Source: Candidatus Viadribacter manganicus
Lineage (GTDB): Bacteria > Pseudomonadota > Alphaproteobacteria > Caulobacterales > Aquidulcibacteraceae
Length of the DNA: 64,000 nucleotides
Direction: 5' to 3'
NCBI RefSeq assembly: GCF_001679665.1
Contig: NZ_CP013244.1
Coordinates: 2,364,980 to 2,428,979, forward strand
Part shown: positions 61,794 through 64,000 of the stretch, piece by piece
How the letters are laid out: every line of letters starts with the position of its first letter
Position numbering within the stretch: the first letter of the stretch is position 1
The notes under the pieces: generated by a model
What the model saw: the letters and a program-made list of their open reading frames with translations, nothing else
What the model was told of the DNA's origin: nothing
Databases searched by the model: none
Made by a program: the position numbers and the translations under genes

Positions 61794-64000
61794 TCAAGCG
61801 GCGCTGCGGGATTCGTCGTTCGCCGGAACCGTGAGTTCCAGGTGCGGGCGCGTTGGCACGCGGAGCGTAAACGCTGAGCCTTGGCCAACGGCGCTTTTCA
61901 ACGTCACGTCGCCGCCAAGCAGTCGCGCCAGGCGCCTTGTGATCGCCAGGCCAAGTCCTGTGCCGCCGTACGCACGCGTCGTTGTGGCGTCGGCCTGGAC
62001 GAAAGGTTGGAAGAGCCGCGTCTGGGCGTCCGGCGAAATGCCGATGCCAGTGTCGATCACCTGGAAGGTGACCCAGTGTTCGTCACGCTCCGCGACGAGT
62101 TTGATCTGACCATCCTTGGTGAACTTCGCCGCGTTCGACATCAGGTTCAGCAAGCATTGGCTGAGCTTGAACCCGTCCGTCTCCAATTCGCTAAGCGCTC
62201 CATTCGTTTCGACCTGAATGACCGTGCCGTTTGCAGCGGCGGCCGGTTTCACGGTCGCGATCGTTTCAGCAATGATCGCGTCAAGATCGACGCTGTCCGC
62301 AGACACAATGGCCGCGCCTGCTTCGATCTTCGACAGATCGAGCACGTCGTTGATCATGGAGAGCAGGCGGTGCGCTGCGCCGTGGATGCGCGTTAGATCA
62401 TCGCGATCTTGTTGGTCGCCGCGTTCGTCTGCATTTTCGATCAGCATTTCGCCATAGCCGATGATGGCGTTCAGCGGCGTGCGCAGTTCGTGGCTCATTG
62501 TCGCCAGGAATTGTGACTTGGCGACGTTAGCTTGTTCCGCCGTCGAGCGCGCGGCCTCCAAGTCTTGGAACGCACGCTTCAGTTCGACGTCACGGCGCTC
62601 AATCTCATCGAGGATGTGCCCCAGACGTTGCGTCGGGCCGAGCCGTTTGCCGCTGTCGTTCGCCGGTGAATCGGCGCCGCGGCGAGCCAAAATCTCCTCC
62701 GCGCGGCCCACAGCTCCCAGCATGGCGCGGCGGCTGCGATAGATTAGGAATGCGATCACAAGCAAGCCGACGACACAGCCGCCAGCCATCACCATCGCCA
62801 ACGTCATCATGCGCAGCGTTTGGCTTTGTAGTTCAGATTGGATCGCCTGCGCCTCGGCGCGCGCCTCGGCCTGGGCGACTTCGCTTTCCATGGTCGCCCG
62901 CAGTTCGCGAACGCCGGCGTTGAAGCGCGTCGTTTGATTGCGCTCAGCCGCCTCATGTGCGTGCAGCATCGCCGCGAAAGCTTCTGCGTAACGGCCCTCC
63001 GCGTTCAGAATTTCCGGCTCGATGACGTCCAGACGCTCGGTCAAGCCGGGGTCGCCACGTTCGGCAGCCATGCGCCGCAATTCCTGCATCGAGGCGCGCG
63101 CTTCTTCGCCGTGACCGAGCCGCGCCAGTGCGTGAACCCGATACATCAGCACCCGGGTGATGTACTCAACCGGCGCGCCCTCGATGTTACGGCTTTCGTC
63201 GGCGCAGTGCAGCGCTGTCGGGTAGTCGCCAGCCAGGAAGTGCACGCGGGCGCACAGCATGCCGGTAAAGAATAGCATCGTTGGATCTGCGCCGTTGCTC
63301 ACCACGTTGCGATGGATACGCACGAGACGGATCGATTCCTCGGCCGCGCCAGCTTGAGCAAACATGCCGGCAATGTTGTTGATGATGACGGCGCCATCGA
63401 CCGGCCGGTGCGCCAGCGTGTCGAGTTCGACGGTGCGCTCCAAGTGGGTGAGGGCTGTTTCGTAATCGCCGACCCGCACTGAGTTGTAGGCCATCGCGTC
63501 ATGCAGGCCCGAACGCAGCGGACGTGTCTCCGGCGTATCGGGCAGATGCAGCAGGCCGGCGCGTGCAGCTTCGAGCGAATTTCCGAACATGCCGAGATCG
63601 GTCAGCGCGTAGGCGCGCAGGCGTTCACCGGCGGCACGAACATACGGATCGGTGACGTTCGCCAGCGCAGCCGCAAGATTTGAGCGCGCAGCGACATAGT
63701 CTCCGCCCAAAGCGGGCGCATAAGCACGCAGAATGCCGGCCATCGCCGCAAAGCGCCGGCTCGATTGCACACGCGCTTCGCGTTCGAGTGCTGTTACTGA
63801 GGCCTCGGCAGCTTCCGCGTCCGAGGCGATATAGTCGTCCGCCGCCAGATCGTAGAGCAGCATTAAACGCTCATCGCCCTGCAGCGCCTGCGCCAACGCT
63901 ACGCGCTGGTGTTTCACATCGTCCGTGATGATGAGATTGCCGGCCTCAATCCGGCGGGCGAGGGCCTCGCCGCGCACAATCCAGTCAGTTGACTGCGGTG
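61794..64000 (-). CDS. TPR-containing sensor histidine kinase, 5' end outside the window
   Basis: At least 735 residues, open past base 64000. The N-terminal about 370 residues are helical TPR-like repeats ([30 protein letters not shown]). A short coiled coil precedes a membrane helix ([24 protein letters not shown]), then HisKA with [17 protein letters not shown], and HATPase boxes DTGIGISPD and [15 protein letters not shown] at 63977 could start it, but the frame continues upstream, so it is treated as partial. The TPR part probably faces the periplasm and binds a protein or peptide ligand, which is inference. Confidence 0.9.
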   Translation of the reverse strand, partial: PQSTDWIVRGEALARRIEAGNLIITDDVKHQRVALAQALQGDERLMLLYDLAADDYIASDAEAAEASVTALEREARVQSSRRFAAMAGILRAYAPALGGDYVAARSNLAAALANVTDPYVRAAGERLRAYALTDLGMFGNSLEAARAGLLHLPDTPETRPLRSGLHDAMAYNSVRVGDYETALTHLERTVELDTLAHRPVDGAVIINNIAGMFAQAGAAEESIRLVRIHRNVVSNGADPTMLFFTGMLCARVHFLAGDYPTALHCADESRNIEGAPVEYITRVLMYRVHALARLGHGEEARASMQELRRMAAERGDPGLTERLDVIEPEILNAEGRYAEAFAAMLHAHEAAERNQTTRFNAGVRELRATMESEVAQAEARAEAQAIQSELQSQTLRMMTLAMVMAGGCVVGLLVIAFLIYRSRRAMLGAVGRAEEILARRGADSPANDSGKRLGPTQRLGHILDEIERRDVELKRAFQDLEAARSTAEQANVAKSQFLATMSHELRTPLNAIIGYGEMLIENADERGDQQDRDDLTRIHGAAHRLLSMINDVLDLSKIEAGAAIVSADSVDLDAIIAETIATVKPAAAANGTVIQVETNGALSELETDGFKLSQCLLNLMSNAAKFTKDGQIKLVAERDEHWVTFQVIDTGIGISPDAQTRLFQPFVQADATTTRAYGGTGLGLAITRRLARLLGGDVTLKSAVGQGSAFTLRVPTRPHLELTVPANDESRSAA

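Noticed and set aside
1..64000. tRNA, rRNA, CRISPR arrays, insertion sequences, prophage or attachment sites
   Set aside because: No cloverleaf, rRNA block, spaced repeat array, transposase or integrase was seen on reading both strands; a tRNAscan-SE or Infernal run would settle small RNAs.

Overview
The window looks like chromosomal DNA of a GC-rich alphaproteobacterium, most likely Caulobacterales (a Hyphomonadaceae or Terricaulis-like lineage). The evidence is gene content and order: a DivL-type cell-cycle kinase whose phospho-acceptor His is replaced by Tyr, with a CtrA-type box in front of it; chvI-chvG followed by PTS EIIA and HPr genes and, further on, ahcY; tsaE-amgK-murU-addB-addA-trxA; folC-accD-trpA-trpB-trpF; and cmk-rpsA-ihfB. 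No rRNA, tRNA, CRISPR array, insertion sequence or prophage was seen. Taxonomy is inferred from synteny, not from a marker search.

Layout. 1-11.9 kb: the end of hutH, lipoproteins, a YhhN membrane protein, an SDR, an HU protein with a histone-H1-like tail, a divergent MarR/methyltransferase pair with twin operators, and a compact minus-strand operon (ABC ATPase, aldo/keto reductase, tautomerase, DMT transporter). 12-16.2 kb: a PEP-mutase-family lyase, polA and a small lipoprotein. 16.4-26 kb: the ChvI/ChvG two-component system and PTS proteins (hprK is not in its usual place), an M61 peptidase, SemiSWEET genes, a metallo-beta-lactamase-fold lipoprotein, a mechanosensitive-type channel, and ahcY behind a convincing S-adenosylhomocysteine riboswitch. 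26-36.4 kb: a TonB-like protein, divL, asd, a class III cyclase, an M20 peptidase, and a ferredoxin/ferredoxin-reductase pair. 36.5-45.5 kb: a translationally coupled operon for tRNA t6A synthesis (tsaE), peptidoglycan recycling (amgK, murU) and double-strand-break repair (addB, addA), then trxA. 45.5-51.3 kb: minus-strand trpF-trpB-(secreted protein)-trpA-accD-folC, with mscL beside it. 51.5-56.2 kb: an HWE kinase, ihfB, rpsA and cmk. 56.2-64 kb: a hybrid kinase, a Baeyer-Villiger-type monooxygenase, a DAACS transporter, a secreted protein and a TPR sensor kinase that runs off the window.

Working together: the window is rich in regulation (ChvG/ChvI, DivL, three further sensor kinases, a class III cyclase, MarR) and in envelope functions. 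Three genes between 21.8 and 31.8 kb appear to be broken by single-base frame changes (a SemiSWEET, a four-helix membrane protein, a cyclase-2TM protein), which could be real decay or base-calling errors.

Most notable observations: the SAH riboswitch before ahcY; the missing hprK between chvG and the PTS genes; an AccD with no zinc-ribbon cysteines; an uncharacterised secreted protein embedded by stop/start overlaps between trpB and trpA; and the DivL gene with its CtrA box. I did not find a clearly new multi-gene system; the strongest leads are these local anomalies.
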